Source: Thauera chlorobenzoica (GTDB taxonomy: Bacteria; Pseudomonadota; Gammaproteobacteria; Burkholderiales; Rhodocyclaceae). From it: a stretch of 64,000 nt of DNA. The position numbers and the translations under genes are program-made. The stretch is taken from the NCBI RefSeq assembly GCF_001922305.1, contig NZ_CP018839.1, forward strand, positions 806,001 through 870,000. The letters run 5' to 3'. Under the pieces are notes generated by a model that saw nothing but the letters and a program-made list of their open reading frames with translations, was not told where the DNA came from and searched no databases. Positions 14,309 through 23,884 of the stretch are shown here, one piece after another (position 1 is the first letter of the stretch; each line of letters begins with the position of its first letter).

Positions 14309-15385
14309 ATGAAGCTCAGATTCCTCGGCGCTGTGTTCGCAGCGCTGTTTGCGCTCCAAACCGGGGTGGTCGGTGCGGCATCGACTTCCGCCAGCAGTGC
14401 GCCGGCGAGCAAGCACGCGGCTGCAAAAAGCAGCGCCAAGCCGAAGGTCGCAGCCAAGCCGTCGGCGAAACGCGCCGTAACCAAGAAGAAGGCCGGGGCA
14501 AAAGCGAAGAAGCCCGCGGCGGTGCGGGCTGCAGCGAAAAAAACCATCACCGCGCCAGCGGCCGCCGCCCTCGACCACGGCAAGGAGGGCGCGGACTCCG
14601 CCGGCGCGCTGCCGGAGCTGGGCTCGAGCGCGTTTTACGTGGTCAACCAGAATACCGGCGAGGTGTTGCTCGAGCGCAATGGCGGCGCGGTGCTGCCGAT
14701 CGCCTCGATCACCAAGCTGATGACCGCGATGGTGGTGCTCGATGCCGGGCAGAGCCTCTCCGAGCGCCTGAGCATCACGGGCGACGACATCGACCACCTG
14801 AAAGGCACCGGCTCGCGCCTGTCGCTCGGCACCGCGCTGACGCGCGAGGAAATGCTGAACCTGGCGCTGATGTCGTCGGAAAACCGCGCCGCCTCCGCGC
14901 TGGCACGCAACTACCCGGGCGGTGAGCACGCCTTCATCGAGGCGATGAACGTCAAGGCCCGCCTGCTCGGGCTGTGGAGCACCCGCTTCCACGACAGCAC
15001 CGGCCTCAACCCGGCCAATGTCTCCAGCCCGCGCGACCTCGCCCGGCTGGTGTCCGCGGCCTCGTCCTACGCGCTGATCCGCGAGTTTTCCACCGCGCCC
15101 GAGCGCTACGTCGCCGTGCGCGGCCATTCGATGCGCTTCGGCAACACCAACGCGCTGGTGAAGAGCCCGGAATGGGCGATCAGCGTGTCGAAGACCGGCT
15201 ACATTTCCGAGGCCGGCCGCTGCCTCGTGATGCAGACCTGGCTGAACCAGCAGCCGGTGGTGATGGTGCTGATGGATTCGGCCGGGCGCTACACCCGCAC
15301 CGCCGACGCCAAGCGCGTGCGCAAGTGGCTCGAGCAGATGCTGCCCCAGCGTCTGGCGTCGGCGCGGCACCTCTCCGGCGGCTAG
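14309..15385 (+). CDS. pbpG: D-alanyl-D-alanine endopeptidase, PBP7 family (peptidase S11)
   Basis: A 358-residue periplasmic penicillin-binding protein that cuts peptide cross-links in peptidoglycan. A signal peptide (MKLRFLGAVFAALFALQTGV, cleavage after VGAA) precedes a 65-residue Lys/Ala/Pro-rich low-complexity linker. The catalytic domain has SxxK in ASITKLMTA (about residue 133), SxN in SSEN (about 190) and KTG in SKTGYI (about 294). The basic linker is long for PBP7 and may bind the wall or nucleic acid; that is inference. Confidence 0.94.
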   Translation: MKLRFLGAVFAALFALQTGVVGAASTSASSAPASKHAAAKSSAKPKVAAKPSAKRAVTKKKAGAKAKKPAAVRAAAKKTITAPAAAALDHGKEGADSAGALPELGSSAFYVVNQNTGEVLLERNGGAVLPIASITKLMTAMVVLDAGQSLSERLSITGDDIDHLKGTGSRLSLGTALTREEMLNLALMSSENRAASALARNYPGGEHAFIEAMNVKARLLGLWSTRFHDSTGLNPANVSSPRDLARLVSAASSYALIREFSTAPERYVAVRGHSMRFGNTNALVKSPEWAISVSKTGYISEAGRCLVMQTWLNQQPVVMVLMDSAGRYTRTADAKRVRKWLEQMLPQRLASARHLSGG

Positions 15386-15415
15386 CCGGCGCTCGCGCGC
15401 AGGACGCGCGCCGGC
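15385..15415 (+). terminator. GC-rich hairpin after pbpG
   Basis: GCCGGCGC (15385-15392) pairs with GCGCCGGC (15408-15415) immediately at the pbpG stop. No U-tract follows; it may aid termination or mRNA stability only. Confidence 0.3.
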
Positions 15416-15480
15416 GCTGCGGCCCGCCACTTCCTCCCCGTTTCAGGGACCCCCGCTGGCCGGCGCGTCCGTGCACCCGG

Positions 15481-15522
15481 TTGACCAAGATCAATCGGAG
15501 GCACGGATGCGCCGACTAGACT
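15481..15522 (+). promoter_or_regulatory. FNR-type class II promoter of iorAB
   Basis: TTGACCAAGATCAA at 15481-15494 matches the FNR/Anr consensus TTGAT-N4-ATCAA at 9 of 10 positions. The -10 candidate TAGACT lies at 15517-15522, its centre exactly 32 bases from the box centre, which is the spacing of class II FNR-activated promoters (box at -41.5). The start would be near 15529, 36 bases before the iorA ATG. This predicts induction without oxygen, suited to an oxygen-sensitive enzyme. Confidence 0.68.
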
Positions 15523-15564
15523 CGCGGGTTCGACTTACGAAACGACTGACGAGAGGAAGCTTCC

Positions 15565-17433
15565 ATGGGTGCAGCCCTCCCCGAACCGGCCCCGAGCCGC
15601 TTGTTCCTGTCCGGTAACGACGCCGTTGCGCTCGCCGTGCGCGACGCCGGCTGCCGCGTCGCCGCCGCCTATCCGGGCACGCCGTCGACCGAGATCCTGG
15701 AGGTGCTCGCGCGCTATCCGGACCTGTACACCGAGTGGTCGATCAACGAGAAGGTCTCGCTCGAAGTGGCGCTCGGCGCCTCCATGGTGGGCGCGCGCGC
15801 GTTCTGTGCGATGAAGCACGTCGGACTCAACGTCGCCGCCGATGCGCTGATGACGATGACCGTCACCGGCACCGAAGGCGGCCTGGTGATCGCCGTGGCC
15901 GACGACGTCGGCATGTCCTCGTCGCAGAACGAGCAGGATTCGCGCTTCTGGGCACGCTTCGCCCATCTGCCGCTGTTCGAGCCGGCCGACGCGCAGGAGT
16001 CGTACGACATGACGCGCGCGGCGTTCGCGCTGTCGGAGCGCTTCTGCTGCCCGGCGATCCTGCGCCTGACCACCCGCATCTGCCACGTCAAGGGCCGGGT
16101 GATCGCCGGCGAGCGCGAAACCCACGAACCGGGCGGCTTCGTCAAGGACCCCCAGCGCTGGGTGATGGTGCCCGGCAACGCCAAGCCGCGCGTGGCGCGG
16201 ATGCACGAGCGCGAAGAGGCGCTGCGTGCCGCGAGCACGGAAAGCGCGTTCAACGTGCTGCTGCCAGGCGAGGACCGGCGCATCGGCTTCGTCGTCTCCG
16301 GGCCGGCGTTCATGCACGTGCGCGAAGCCTTTCCCGCGGCGCCGGTGTTCAAGCTCGGCCAGTCCTATCCGCTGCCGCTCGAGCGCGTGCGCGAACTGGC
16401 CGCCGGCGTGGATCAGCTCCTGGTGGTCGAAGAGACCGAGGCGCTGGTCGAAAACGAGCTGCGCGCCGCGGGCATCGCCTGTTCCGGCAAGGACACGCTG
16501 CCCCGGGTCGGCGAGCTCTCGCCCGACGTGTTGCGCCCGGCGGTCGCCCGCCTGCTCGGCGAACCCGTGCCGGCGAAGGCGCATCTGGCGCCACAGCAGG
16601 TGTTCCCGCGTCCGCCGACGATGTGCGTCGCCTGTCCCCACCTGGGGATCTATTACACCCTTGCCCAGCTGCGCAACATCACCATCTCGGGCGACATCGG
16701 CTGCTACACCCTGGGGGCGGGCCAGCCCTGGAATGCGCTCGACACCTGCATCTCGATGGGGGCGTCGATGGGGGTGGCGCTGGGCATGGACAAGGGCCGC
16801 GGTGAAGCCGACGCGAAGAAGTCCGTGGTCGCCGTGATCGGCGATTCGACCTTCATGCACATGGGCATGCAGGGCCTGCTCGACATCACCTGGAACCGGG
16901 GCAACGTCACCGTCCTGCTGCTCGACAACCGCGCGGTCGGCATGACCGGCGGCCAGGACAACCCGGGCACCGGCCGCGACATCCACGGCGAGACGGTGCC
17001 GCGCATCGATTTCGCCAAGCTGTGCGAAGCCCTGGGGGTGAACAAGGAGCGCATCCATGTGCTCGACCCCTACCAGCTGCCGGTGCTGTTCAAGACGCTG
17101 CGCGAGGAGACCAAGGTCCGCGAGCCTTCGGTGATCATCACCAACCGCCCGTGCGTGCTGATCGACGACTACCAGCCGGCCCAGCCCTACAAGGTCATCG
17201 CCGACCAGTGCACCGGCTGCGGCAACTGCCTCGACGTCGGCTGTCCGGCGATCCACGTCACCCGCCGGGCGAAGGAAGTGAAGCCTTCCGGCAAGGAAGT
17301 CGAGCTCGCCTTCACCCGCATCGAGACTTCGGCGTGTACCGGTTGTGGCCTGTGCGTGCAGCCCTGCGCGCCGGAGGCGATCGTCCATGCCGCGCCCGAG
17401 CATCCGGTGAAATTCCTGCACGCGAAGATCTGA
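15565..17433 (+). CDS. iorA: Indolepyruvate:ferredoxin oxidoreductase, alpha subunit
   Basis: A 622-residue thiamine-diphosphate iron-sulfur subunit that oxidatively decarboxylates aryl pyruvates (indolepyruvate, phenylpyruvate) to aryl-acetyl-CoA, reducing ferredoxin. The N-terminal pyruvate-oxidoreductase domain shows AAYPGTPSTEI and the TPP domain shows GDSTFMHMG...LDNRAVGMTGGQ (from about residue 426). Two C-terminal 4Fe-4S motifs follow: CTGCGNCLDVGCP (about 549) and CTGCGLCVQPCAP (about 591). GAGAGGAAGC precedes the ATG. iorB follows after 10 bases. In this bacterial group the enzyme feeds phenylalanine into anaerobic phenylacetate metabolism. Confidence 0.96.
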   Translation: MGAALPEPAPSRLFLSGNDAVALAVRDAGCRVAAAYPGTPSTEILEVLARYPDLYTEWSINEKVSLEVALGASMVGARAFCAMKHVGLNVAADALMTMTVTGTEGGLVIAVADDVGMSSSQNEQDSRFWARFAHLPLFEPADAQESYDMTRAAFALSERFCCPAILRLTTRICHVKGRVIAGERETHEPGGFVKDPQRWVMVPGNAKPRVARMHEREEALRAASTESAFNVLLPGEDRRIGFVVSGPAFMHVREAFPAAPVFKLGQSYPLPLERVRELAAGVDQLLVVEETEALVENELRAAGIACSGKDTLPRVGELSPDVLRPAVARLLGEPVPAKAHLAPQQVFPRPPTMCVACPHLGIYYTLAQLRNITISGDIGCYTLGAGQPWNALDTCISMGASMGVALGMDKGRGEADAKKSVVAVIGDSTFMHMGMQGLLDITWNRGNVTVLLLDNRAVGMTGGQDNPGTGRDIHGETVPRIDFAKLCEALGVNKERIHVLDPYQLPVLFKTLREETKVREPSVIITNRPCVLIDDYQPAQPYKVIADQCTGCGNCLDVGCPAIHVTRRAKEVKPSGKEVELAFTRIETSACTGCGLCVQPCAPEAIVHAAPEHPVKFLHAKI

Positions 17434-17443
17434 GGAACCGACC

Positions 17444-18049
17444 ATGACCATCACCAACATCGCGGTTTGCGGCATCGGCGGCCAGGGCGTGATGACCGCC
17501 ACCGAAATCCTCGCCGAGGCGGCGCTGTCGCTCGGCTTCGACGTCAAGAAGACCGAAGTTGCGGGCATGAGCCAGCGCGGCGGGGTGGTGACCTCGCACC
17601 TGCGCTTCGGCCCCCAGGTGCTGTCGCCGCAGATCGTGCCCGGGGAGGCCGACCTGCTGGTCGGCTTCGAGGCCGCCGAAGCCTTGCGCTGGTCCCACAT
17701 GTTGAAGCCGGGCGGCGTCGCCCTGGTGAACCAGGGGCGCTTCGTGCCGCCGGTGGTCACCATCGGCCTCTACGACTACCCGGCCGATCCGATCGCCGAA
17801 ATGCGCGCGCTGGGGGTCGAAGTGTCCGACTTCGACGCCAGCGCGCTCGCGCTCCAGCTGGGCAACATCCGCCTGGGCAACACCGTGATGCTGGGGGCGA
17901 TGTCCGACCGCCTGCCCTTTCCCGCCGACGTGCTGCGCAACGCGGTGCTGGCGCGCTTCGGCGTGCGCAAGCCGGCGCTCGTCGACCTCAACCGCCAGGC
18001 CTTCGAGTTGGGGCGTGCCGCGGTCGCCCGGATGGGCGCCGCCGCCTGA
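17444..18049 (+). CDS. iorB: Indolepyruvate:ferredoxin oxidoreductase, beta subunit
   Basis: The 201-residue gamma-domain partner of IorA. It opens with the typical GIGGQGVMTATEILAEAAL and contains KKTEVAGMSQRGGVVTSHLRFG, both conserved in the CoA-binding/gamma subunits of 2-oxoacid oxidoreductases. No cofactor cysteines are expected here. It ends 39 bases before the convergent IclR gene. Confidence 0.95.
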   Translation: MTITNIAVCGIGGQGVMTATEILAEAALSLGFDVKKTEVAGMSQRGGVVTSHLRFGPQVLSPQIVPGEADLLVGFEAAEALRWSHMLKPGGVALVNQGRFVPPVVTIGLYDYPADPIAEMRALGVEVSDFDASALALQLGNIRLGNTVMLGAMSDRLPFPADVLRNAVLARFGVRKPALVDLNRQAFELGRAAVARMGAAA

Positions 18050-18088
18050 GGTCGCACCGCCGGGGCGCGAAGCCGCCGCGGCGCCGGT

Positions 18089-18967
18089 TCAGCCGGCGTG
18101 CGGCGGGGCGTGGCCCAGGGCGCGGGAGATTTCGTCCGCGGTCTCGCGCACCAGGGGGGCCCAGTCGGGGTTGAAGCGCTCGGACGGGGTCGACAGCGAC
18201 AGGCCGGCGATCAGCGCGCCGGAGTCGTCGCGGATGCCGGCGCCGATGCAGCGCACCCCCGGTTCCACTTCGTCGAGGTCGAAGGCGACGCCATGGCGGC
18301 GGACGCGGTCGAGCTCCTTTTCGAGTGCGGGCAGGGAGGTGATCGAGGCCGCCGTGGACGCCGGCAGGCCGGTGCGGCGGGCGTAGTCGCGGATGCGCTC
18401 GAGCCCGTCCTCGACCAGGAACAGCTTGCCGGTGGCGGTGGTGTGCAGCGGCGCGCGCGCGCCGACGATGTGCACCACGCGCACCGAGGAGCGTCCGCTC
18501 GAGGTGCGCTCGACATAGACGATCTCGTCGCCGTCGCGGATCCCCAGGTTGACGCTCTCGCCGGTCGCCGCGTGCAGCCTGAGCATCAGCGGCATCGCCG
18601 TCTCGCGCAGCGAAATGCGCGACTTCACCAGGCTGCCCAGTTCGAGCAGGCGGATGCCGAGCCGATACACTCCGGCGTCCGAGCGCTCGACGAAGCCGCT
18701 CTGCGTCATCGCCCCCAGAATGCGGTGCGCGGTGGACGGATGCAGCCCGGTCTCGAGCGCGAGCTGCTTCAAGGGCACAGGGTCGGCATGCTGGGCCAGC
18801 ACCTCGAGCAGCTTCATCATCCGGTCGATGACCTGGATCGGGTTCTTGGCTTCGCTGGCAGGAGGGGCGGGATCGTTCTTCGGCGTGGGCACGGCGGTGG
18901 CGCTGACTCGGGTTGCGGTGAACGAGGATGGTAACCGCCCGGGTTGATTTCGCCTAATGAAATGCAT
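18089..18967 (-). CDS. IclR-family transcriptional regulator
   Basis: A regulator of about 292 residues. The winged helix-turn-helix is in IQVIDRMMKLLEVLAQHADP to TGLHPSTAHRILGAM, followed by the IclR effector domain (VNLGIRDGDEIVYVER, PLHTTATGKLFL, GVRCIGAGIRDDSGALIAGLSLS). The first 40 residues are poorly conserved in such proteins; a GTG at 18892 is an alternative start and neither start has a good ribosome site. It converges on iorAB, which it may control, though regulation of iorAB by it is inference. It is divergent from the first Mrp operon. Confidence 0.88.
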   Translation of the reverse strand: MHFIRRNQPGRLPSSFTATRVSATAVPTPKNDPAPPASEAKNPIQVIDRMMKLLEVLAQHADPVPLKQLALETGLHPSTAHRILGAMTQSGFVERSDAGVYRLGIRLLELGSLVKSRISLRETAMPLMLRLHAATGESVNLGIRDGDEIVYVERTSSGRSSVRVVHIVGARAPLHTTATGKLFLVEDGLERIRDYARRTGLPASTAASITSLPALEKELDRVRRHGVAFDLDEVEPGVRCIGAGIRDDSGALIAGLSLSTPSERFNPDWAPLVRETADEISRALGHAPPHAG

Positions 18968-19106
18968 TGCCGTGTAGTGAGTACGGGGCGACGACGATAT
19001 ACTCTGCCCCGAATCTTCGCGGCCGCGGCCTGCCCCCGTCCCGGCGGGCGCTGCCGTGGCCTGCCGTGCAACCTATCGGCGCCGTCCGGCGCCGGCGGAC
19101 TGATCG

Positions 19107-21968
19107 ATGAACCTTGTCCTGGTCGTGCTGTTGCCCTTTATCGGCGCGCTGCTCCCGGCGCTGATGATCCGTGCCGGGCGCAACGCCTGTGCGACCGCCA
19201 CCTTCGCCTTCACCCTGCTCGCCTTCGCCCTGCTGCTCTCGCACGCCCCGGCGGTGTTCCGCGGTGAAGTGGTGCACGCGGGCTGGAGCTGGCTGCCCGC
19301 GCTCGGCCTGGAGGCGAACTTCTTCCTCGACGGGCTGGGCTTCTTCTTTGCCGGGCTGATCCTGGGGATCGGCCTGCTGATCATCGTCTACGCCCGCTTC
19401 TACCTCGCCAAGGACGACCCGATGGGGACGTTCTACAGCTACCTGCTGCTGTTCCAGGGGGCGATGGTGGGGATCGTGCTGTCGGACAACATCCTGCTGC
19501 TGCTGGTGTTCTGGGAGCTCACCAGCCTGTCGTCGTTCCTCCTGATCGGCTACTGGAAGCACCTCCCCGAAGGCCGCCAGGGCGCGCGCATGGCGCTCAC
19601 CGTGACCGGCGCCGGCGGCCTGGCGATGATCGCCGGGATGCTGATGCTGGGCGAGATCGCCGGCTCCTACAACCTCACCGACATCCTGCAGCAGAAGGAA
19701 GCGATCCAGGCCTCGCCGCTGTACCTGCCGGCGCTGCTGCTGATCCTCGGCGGCTGCTTTACCAAGAGCGCCCAGTTCCCCTTCCATTTCTGGCTGCCGC
19801 ACGCGATGGCGGCACCCACCCCGGTGTCGGCCTACCTGCATTCGGCGACCATGGTGAAGGCCGGCCTGTTCCTGCTCGCGCGGATGTGGCCGGTGCTCGC
19901 CGGCACCGCGGAATGGTTCTACCTGGTCGCCACCACCGGCCTCTTGACGATGCTGATCGGTGCCTTCATCGCCCTGTTCAAGGACGACCTGAAGGGGCTG
20001 CTGGCGTATTCCACGGTCAGCCATCTCGGCCTGGTGACGATGCTGTTCGGCTTCGGCACGCCGCTCGCGGCGGTCGCCGGGGTGTTCCACATCCTCAACC
20101 ATGCCACCTTCAAGGCTGCGCTGTTCATGAACGCGGGGATCGTCGACCACGAGGCCGGCACCCGCGACATCCGCCGCCTCGGCGGCCTGCTCCAGCTGAT
20201 GCCGGTGAGCGCGACGCTGGCGCTGGTGGCGGCGGCGTCGATGGCCGGCCTGCCGCCGCTGAACGGCTTTCTCTCCAAGGAGATGATGCTGCACGAGGCG
20301 GCCGCGACCGCGTGGCTGGGCAACGGCTGGGGGGTGGCGGCGCTGGCCACGCTCGCGGCCTGCTTCTCGGTGGCCTATTCCCTGCGCTACATCGTGCACG
20401 TCTTCTTCGGCCCCAAGCGCGACGACTACCCGCACCCGCCGCACGACCCCCCCGCCGGGATGTGGCTGCCGCCGGCGCTGCTGGTGGCGCTGGTGGTGCT
20501 GATCGGGCTGTTCCCCGAGACCCTCGCCGGGCCGCTGGTGGCGGTGGTGTCGGGCGCGGTCACCGGCGGCGCGGCGCCCGACTACCAGCTCGCGCTGTGG
20601 CACGGCTTCACCCCGGCGCTGGGCCTGTCGGCGATCGCGCTGGCGGTCGGCGGCGGTGCCCTCGTCGCCTATCCGCGGCTGCGCGCGCTGTGGCAGGCGG
20701 GGGCCCATCCCGAGGCCAAGGCGATCTTCGATGGCGTGCTCGCCGCCGCGGTGGCGGGCAGCCGGCGGCTGATCCACGGCGTCCATAACGGTTCCCAGCA
20801 GCGCTCGGTGGCGTTCCTGGTCGGGGCGGTGACCGCCGCCGGCTTTGCCGCCTTTTCCGCCGCGCCCCATGGCGCGGGTACGCGCGCGCTGCTGCCCGCG
20901 GTGCCGGTCGCGGTGGTCGCCTGGGTGCTGCTGCTGGGCGGCTGCGCGCTCGCCCTCCTGCTCTATCGCAAGCGCCTGCTCGCGGTGGTGGCGGTGGGGG
21001 CGGTCGGCCTCATCGTCTGCGTCGCCTTCCTCTACCTGTCCGCGCCCGACCTCGCCCTGACCCAGATTTCGGTCGAAGTCGCCACCGTGATCCTGATCCT
21101 GCTGGCGCTGTATTTCCTCCCCAAGGAAGGGCCGCTCAGCTCCAGCATCGAGCGCCAGCCGCTGCGCCATCTGCGCGACGGCGTGCTGGCCGGCGCCGCC
21201 GGCCTGGGGATGGCGCTGGCGAGTTGGGCGATGCTGACCCGCGACGGCAGCTCGCTGTCCGGCTACTACCTGGAAAACGCGGTTTCGGGCGGAGGCGGCA
21301 CCAACGTGGTGAACGTGATCCTGGTCGACTTCCGCGGCTTCGACACCTTCGGCGAGATCACCGTCCTCGGCATCGCCGCGCTCGCCATCTACGCGCTCCT
21401 CGACGGCGCGCTGCACGGCCGCGTCGGGCGCCGGCTGAGCGCGTGGACGCCGGATCTGCCGGTGTCGGTCGACCGCCACCCGATGATCATGGTGGTGGCG
21501 ACCCGGGTGATGCTGCCGCTGGCGCTGCTGGTCGGGGCCTACATCTTCCTGCGCGGCCACAACCAGCCCGGTGGCGGCTTCATCGCCGCGCTCGTGGTGT
21601 CGATCGCGCTGATCATGCAGTACATGGCAAGCGGCTTCGGCTGGGCGGCGCAGCGGGTCAAGGTCGATTACCACGCCCTGATCGGCGCCGGGGTGCTGAT
21701 CGCCGCCGTCACCGGCATCGGCGCGATGGTGCTCGACCAGCCCTTCCTGACCTCCACCTTCGGCCATTTCCACCTGCCGCTGGTCGGCGAGTTCGAGCTG
21801 GCGAGCGCGATGGCCTTCGATACCGGGGTGTTCCTGACCGTGGTCGGCGCGGTCATGCTCGCCCTCGCCAACCTGTCGCGGATGGGCCGGCGCGCCGGCC
21901 ACCTGCCGGTGAACAAGGCGCCGATGGACATCGACCCGAGCGCGGTCCCGCCCCAGGAGCAGAACTGA
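19107..21968 (+). CDS. mrpA: Na+(K+)/H+ antiporter subunit A/B fusion, Mrp system 1
   Basis: A 953-residue multi-pass membrane protein. The N-terminal part is the NuoL/MrpA-type transporter (VFWELTSLSSFLLIGYW, QFPFHFWLPHAMAAPTPVSAYLHSATMVKAG split across the TM7-TM8 region with the conserved Lys). The C-terminal 130 residues are a fused MrpB (ATRVMLPLALLVGAYIFLRG, NQPGGGFIAALV). MrpA with MrpD forms the proton/cation path. The next gene begins at the base after its stop, so the operon is tightly coupled. Fused A/B is the usual proteobacterial form. Confidence 0.95.
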   Translation: MNLVLVVLLPFIGALLPALMIRAGRNACATATFAFTLLAFALLLSHAPAVFRGEVVHAGWSWLPALGLEANFFLDGLGFFFAGLILGIGLLIIVYARFYLAKDDPMGTFYSYLLLFQGAMVGIVLSDNILLLLVFWELTSLSSFLLIGYWKHLPEGRQGARMALTVTGAGGLAMIAGMLMLGEIAGSYNLTDILQQKEAIQASPLYLPALLLILGGCFTKSAQFPFHFWLPHAMAAPTPVSAYLHSATMVKAGLFLLARMWPVLAGTAEWFYLVATTGLLTMLIGAFIALFKDDLKGLLAYSTVSHLGLVTMLFGFGTPLAAVAGVFHILNHATFKAALFMNAGIVDHEAGTRDIRRLGGLLQLMPVSATLALVAAASMAGLPPLNGFLSKEMMLHEAAATAWLGNGWGVAALATLAACFSVAYSLRYIVHVFFGPKRDDYPHPPHDPPAGMWLPPALLVALVVLIGLFPETLAGPLVAVVSGAVTGGAAPDYQLALWHGFTPALGLSAIALAVGGGALVAYPRLRALWQAGAHPEAKAIFDGVLAAAVAGSRRLIHGVHNGSQQRSVAFLVGAVTAAGFAAFSAAPHGAGTRALLPAVPVAVVAWVLLLGGCALALLLYRKRLLAVVAVGAVGLIVCVAFLYLSAPDLALTQISVEVATVILILLALYFLPKEGPLSSSIERQPLRHLRDGVLAGAAGLGMALASWAMLTRDGSSLSGYYLENAVSGGGGTNVVNVILVDFRGFDTFGEITVLGIAALAIYALLDGALHGRVGRRLSAWTPDLPVSVDRHPMIMVVATRVMLPLALLVGAYIFLRGHNQPGGGFIAALVVSIALIMQYMASGFGWAAQRVKVDYHALIGAGVLIAAVTGIGAMVLDQPFLTSTFGHFHLPLVGEFELASAMAFDTGVFLTVVGAVMLALANLSRMGRRAGHLPVNKAPMDIDPSAVPPQEQN

Positions 21969-22364
21969 ATGGAATTTCTCGTCGCCACCGCGATCGGCGC
22001 GATGACCGCCGCCGGCCTCTACCTGGTGCTGCGCGCGCGCACCTTCCCGGTGGTGCTCGGCCTGTCGCTGCTGACCTATGCGGTCAACCTCTTCCTCTTT
22101 GCCACCGGCCGGCTGGCGGTGAATCGGCCGCCGGTGATCGGCGCCGAGGCGATCGGCTACGTCGACCCGCTGCCGCAGGCGCTGGTGCTGACCGCGATCG
22201 TGATCTCCTTCGGCATGACCGCGGTGATCGTGGTGATGGCGCTGCGCGCCTACCTCGAAACCGGCAACGACCACGTCGATCTGCCCGGCGACGCCGACCC
22301 CGAAGCCCGCGTCGACGACTGGAAGCAGCGCCCGCGCCGGGCCGCTGGCGGAGAGCGGCGATGA
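21969..22364 (+). CDS. mrpC: Antiporter subunit C, Mrp system 1
   Basis: A 131-residue NuoK-like membrane subunit with three predicted helices: an N-terminal one (VATAIGAMTAAGLYLVLRA), a second through LGLSLLTYAVNLFLFATGR and a third in DPLPQALVLTAIVISFGM, the family signature. Starts directly after the mrpA stop and overlaps mrpD by ATGA. Confidence 0.94.
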   Translation: MEFLVATAIGAMTAAGLYLVLRARTFPVVLGLSLLTYAVNLFLFATGRLAVNRPPVIGAEAIGYVDPLPQALVLTAIVISFGMTAVIVVMALRAYLETGNDHVDLPGDADPEARVDDWKQRPRRAAGGERR

Positions 22365-23884
22365 ACCACTGGCTGATCCTGCCCATCCTGCTGCCGGCGG
22401 TGGTCGGTGCCGTGCTCGTCATCGCCGTCCGCCACGACGTGCTGCTGGCGCGCATCTTCGCCCTCGCCTCGGGCGTGCTGCTGCTCGCGGCCGGCCTCGC
22501 GCTGCTGGTGATGTCGGCCGATGGCGAGGTCCGCGTCTATGCCCTCGGCGCCTGGCCGGCGCCGTTCGGCATCGTGCTCGCGCTCGATCGCCTGGCGGCG
22601 CTGATGCTGGTGCTGACCGCGGTGCTCGGGCTGGCAGTGCTGGGCTACGCGGTCAATGGCTGGGACGAGCGCGGGCGGCACTTCCATCCGCTGTTCCAGT
22701 TCCAGCTGATGGGCCTCAACGGCGCCTTCCTGACCGGCGACTTCTTCAACCTGTTCGTGTTCTTCGAGGTCCTGCTGATCGCCTCCTACGGCCTGATGGT
22801 GCATGGCGGCGGCGGGCTGCGGGTGAAGGCCGGAGTGCAGTACGTGGTGGCGAACCTGATCGGCTCCTCGGTGTTCCTGATCGCCGTCGGCCTCATCTAC
22901 AGCGTCACCGGCACCCTCAACATGGCCGACCTGGCGCTCAAGGTGCCGCAGGTCGCCGCCGCCGACCAGGCCTTGCTCCACACCGGGGCGGTGCTGCTGC
23001 TGCTGGTGTTCGCGCTCAAGGCGGCGCTGGTGCCGCTGCACTTCTGGCTGCCCGGCACCTATGCCAATGCGCCGGGACCGGTGGCGGCGCTGTTTGCGAT
23101 CATGACCAAGGTCGGTGCCTATTCGATCCTCCGCCTGTACATCCTCGCCTTCGGCGCCGAGGCCGGCGGCGCGGCCTGGCTGGCCGCACCCTGGCTGCTG
23201 CCGGCCGGGTTGCTGACCCTGGTGCTGGGCATGCTCGGCGTGCTCGCGGCGCGCAGCCTGGGGCAGATGGCGAGCTTCGCGGTGATCGGTTCGATGGGCA
23301 TGCTGCTGGCGACGGTGGCGCTGTTCACCGTGCAGGCGACCGCCGCCGCGCTCTACTACCTGCTCCATTCCACCCTCGCCGCCGCGGCCCTGTTCCTGAT
23401 CGCGGACCTGGTGGCCGAGCGCCGCGGCGTGCACCGCGACCGTTTCGACCTCGCCCCGCGGCTGGCGCAGGGGGGGCTGGTCGCCGGCCTGTTCTTCGTC
23501 GCCGCCATCGGCATCACCGGGATGCCGCCGCTGTCGGGCTTCATCGGCAAGCTGCTGATCCTCGACGGCGCGCGCACCGCCACCCAGGCGGGCTGGTTCT
23601 GGAGCCTGATCCTGGGCACCTCGCTGATCGCCATCGTTGGCTTTTCGCGTGCCGGCAGCCTGCTGTTCTGGAAGTGCAGCGCGCTTGAGGCGGGGCCTCC
23701 GGCCTACCGTCCGGCACCGGCGCTGCCCTTCGTTGCGGTCGGCAGCCTGCTCGCCGGGCTGGTGGCGTTGACCGTCTTCGCCGGCCCGCTGCATCGCTGG
23801 CTGGAACTCACCGCGGCGCAGCTCTACGCCCCGGCGGGCTATATCGAGGCGGTGCTCGGCGCCGCGGGAGGACCCCACCGATGA
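22361..23884 (+). CDS. mrpD: Antiporter subunit D, Mrp system 1
   Basis: A 507-residue NuoN/NuoM-like membrane subunit that with MrpA carries the ion-translocation channels. Conserved segments include FLTGDFFNLFVFFEVLLIAS with its channel Glu, LKAALVPLHFWLPGTYANAP with the key Lys, and GITGMPPLSGFIGKLLIL. The ATG overlaps the mrpC stop (ATGA) and its own stop overlaps the mrpE start. The open frame extends far upstream only because it runs antisense-free through mrpA. Confidence 0.95.
   Translation: MNHWLILPILLPAVVGAVLVIAVRHDVLLARIFALASGVLLLAAGLALLVMSADGEVRVYALGAWPAPFGIVLALDRLAALMLVLTAVLGLAVLGYAVNGWDERGRHFHPLFQFQLMGLNGAFLTGDFFNLFVFFEVLLIASYGLMVHGGGGLRVKAGVQYVVANLIGSSVFLIAVGLIYSVTGTLNMADLALKVPQVAAADQALLHTGAVLLLLVFALKAALVPLHFWLPGTYANAPGPVAALFAIMTKVGAYSILRLYILAFGAEAGGAAWLAAPWLLPAGLLTLVLGMLGVLAARSLGQMASFAVIGSMGMLLATVALFTVQATAAALYYLLHSTLAAAALFLIADLVAERRGVHRDRFDLAPRLAQGGLVAGLFFVAAIGITGMPPLSGFIGKLLILDGARTATQAGWFWSLILGTSLIAIVGFSRAGSLLFWKCSALEAGPPAYRPAPALPFVAVGSLLAGLVALTVFAGPLHRWLELTAAQLYAPAGYIEAVLGAAGGPHR

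Noticed and set aside
18954..22274. 1106-codon open frame on the minus strand opposite the first Mrp operon
   Set aside because: Gln/His/Arg-rich translation with no domain; it is antisense to mrpAB and a by-product of high GC at third positions.
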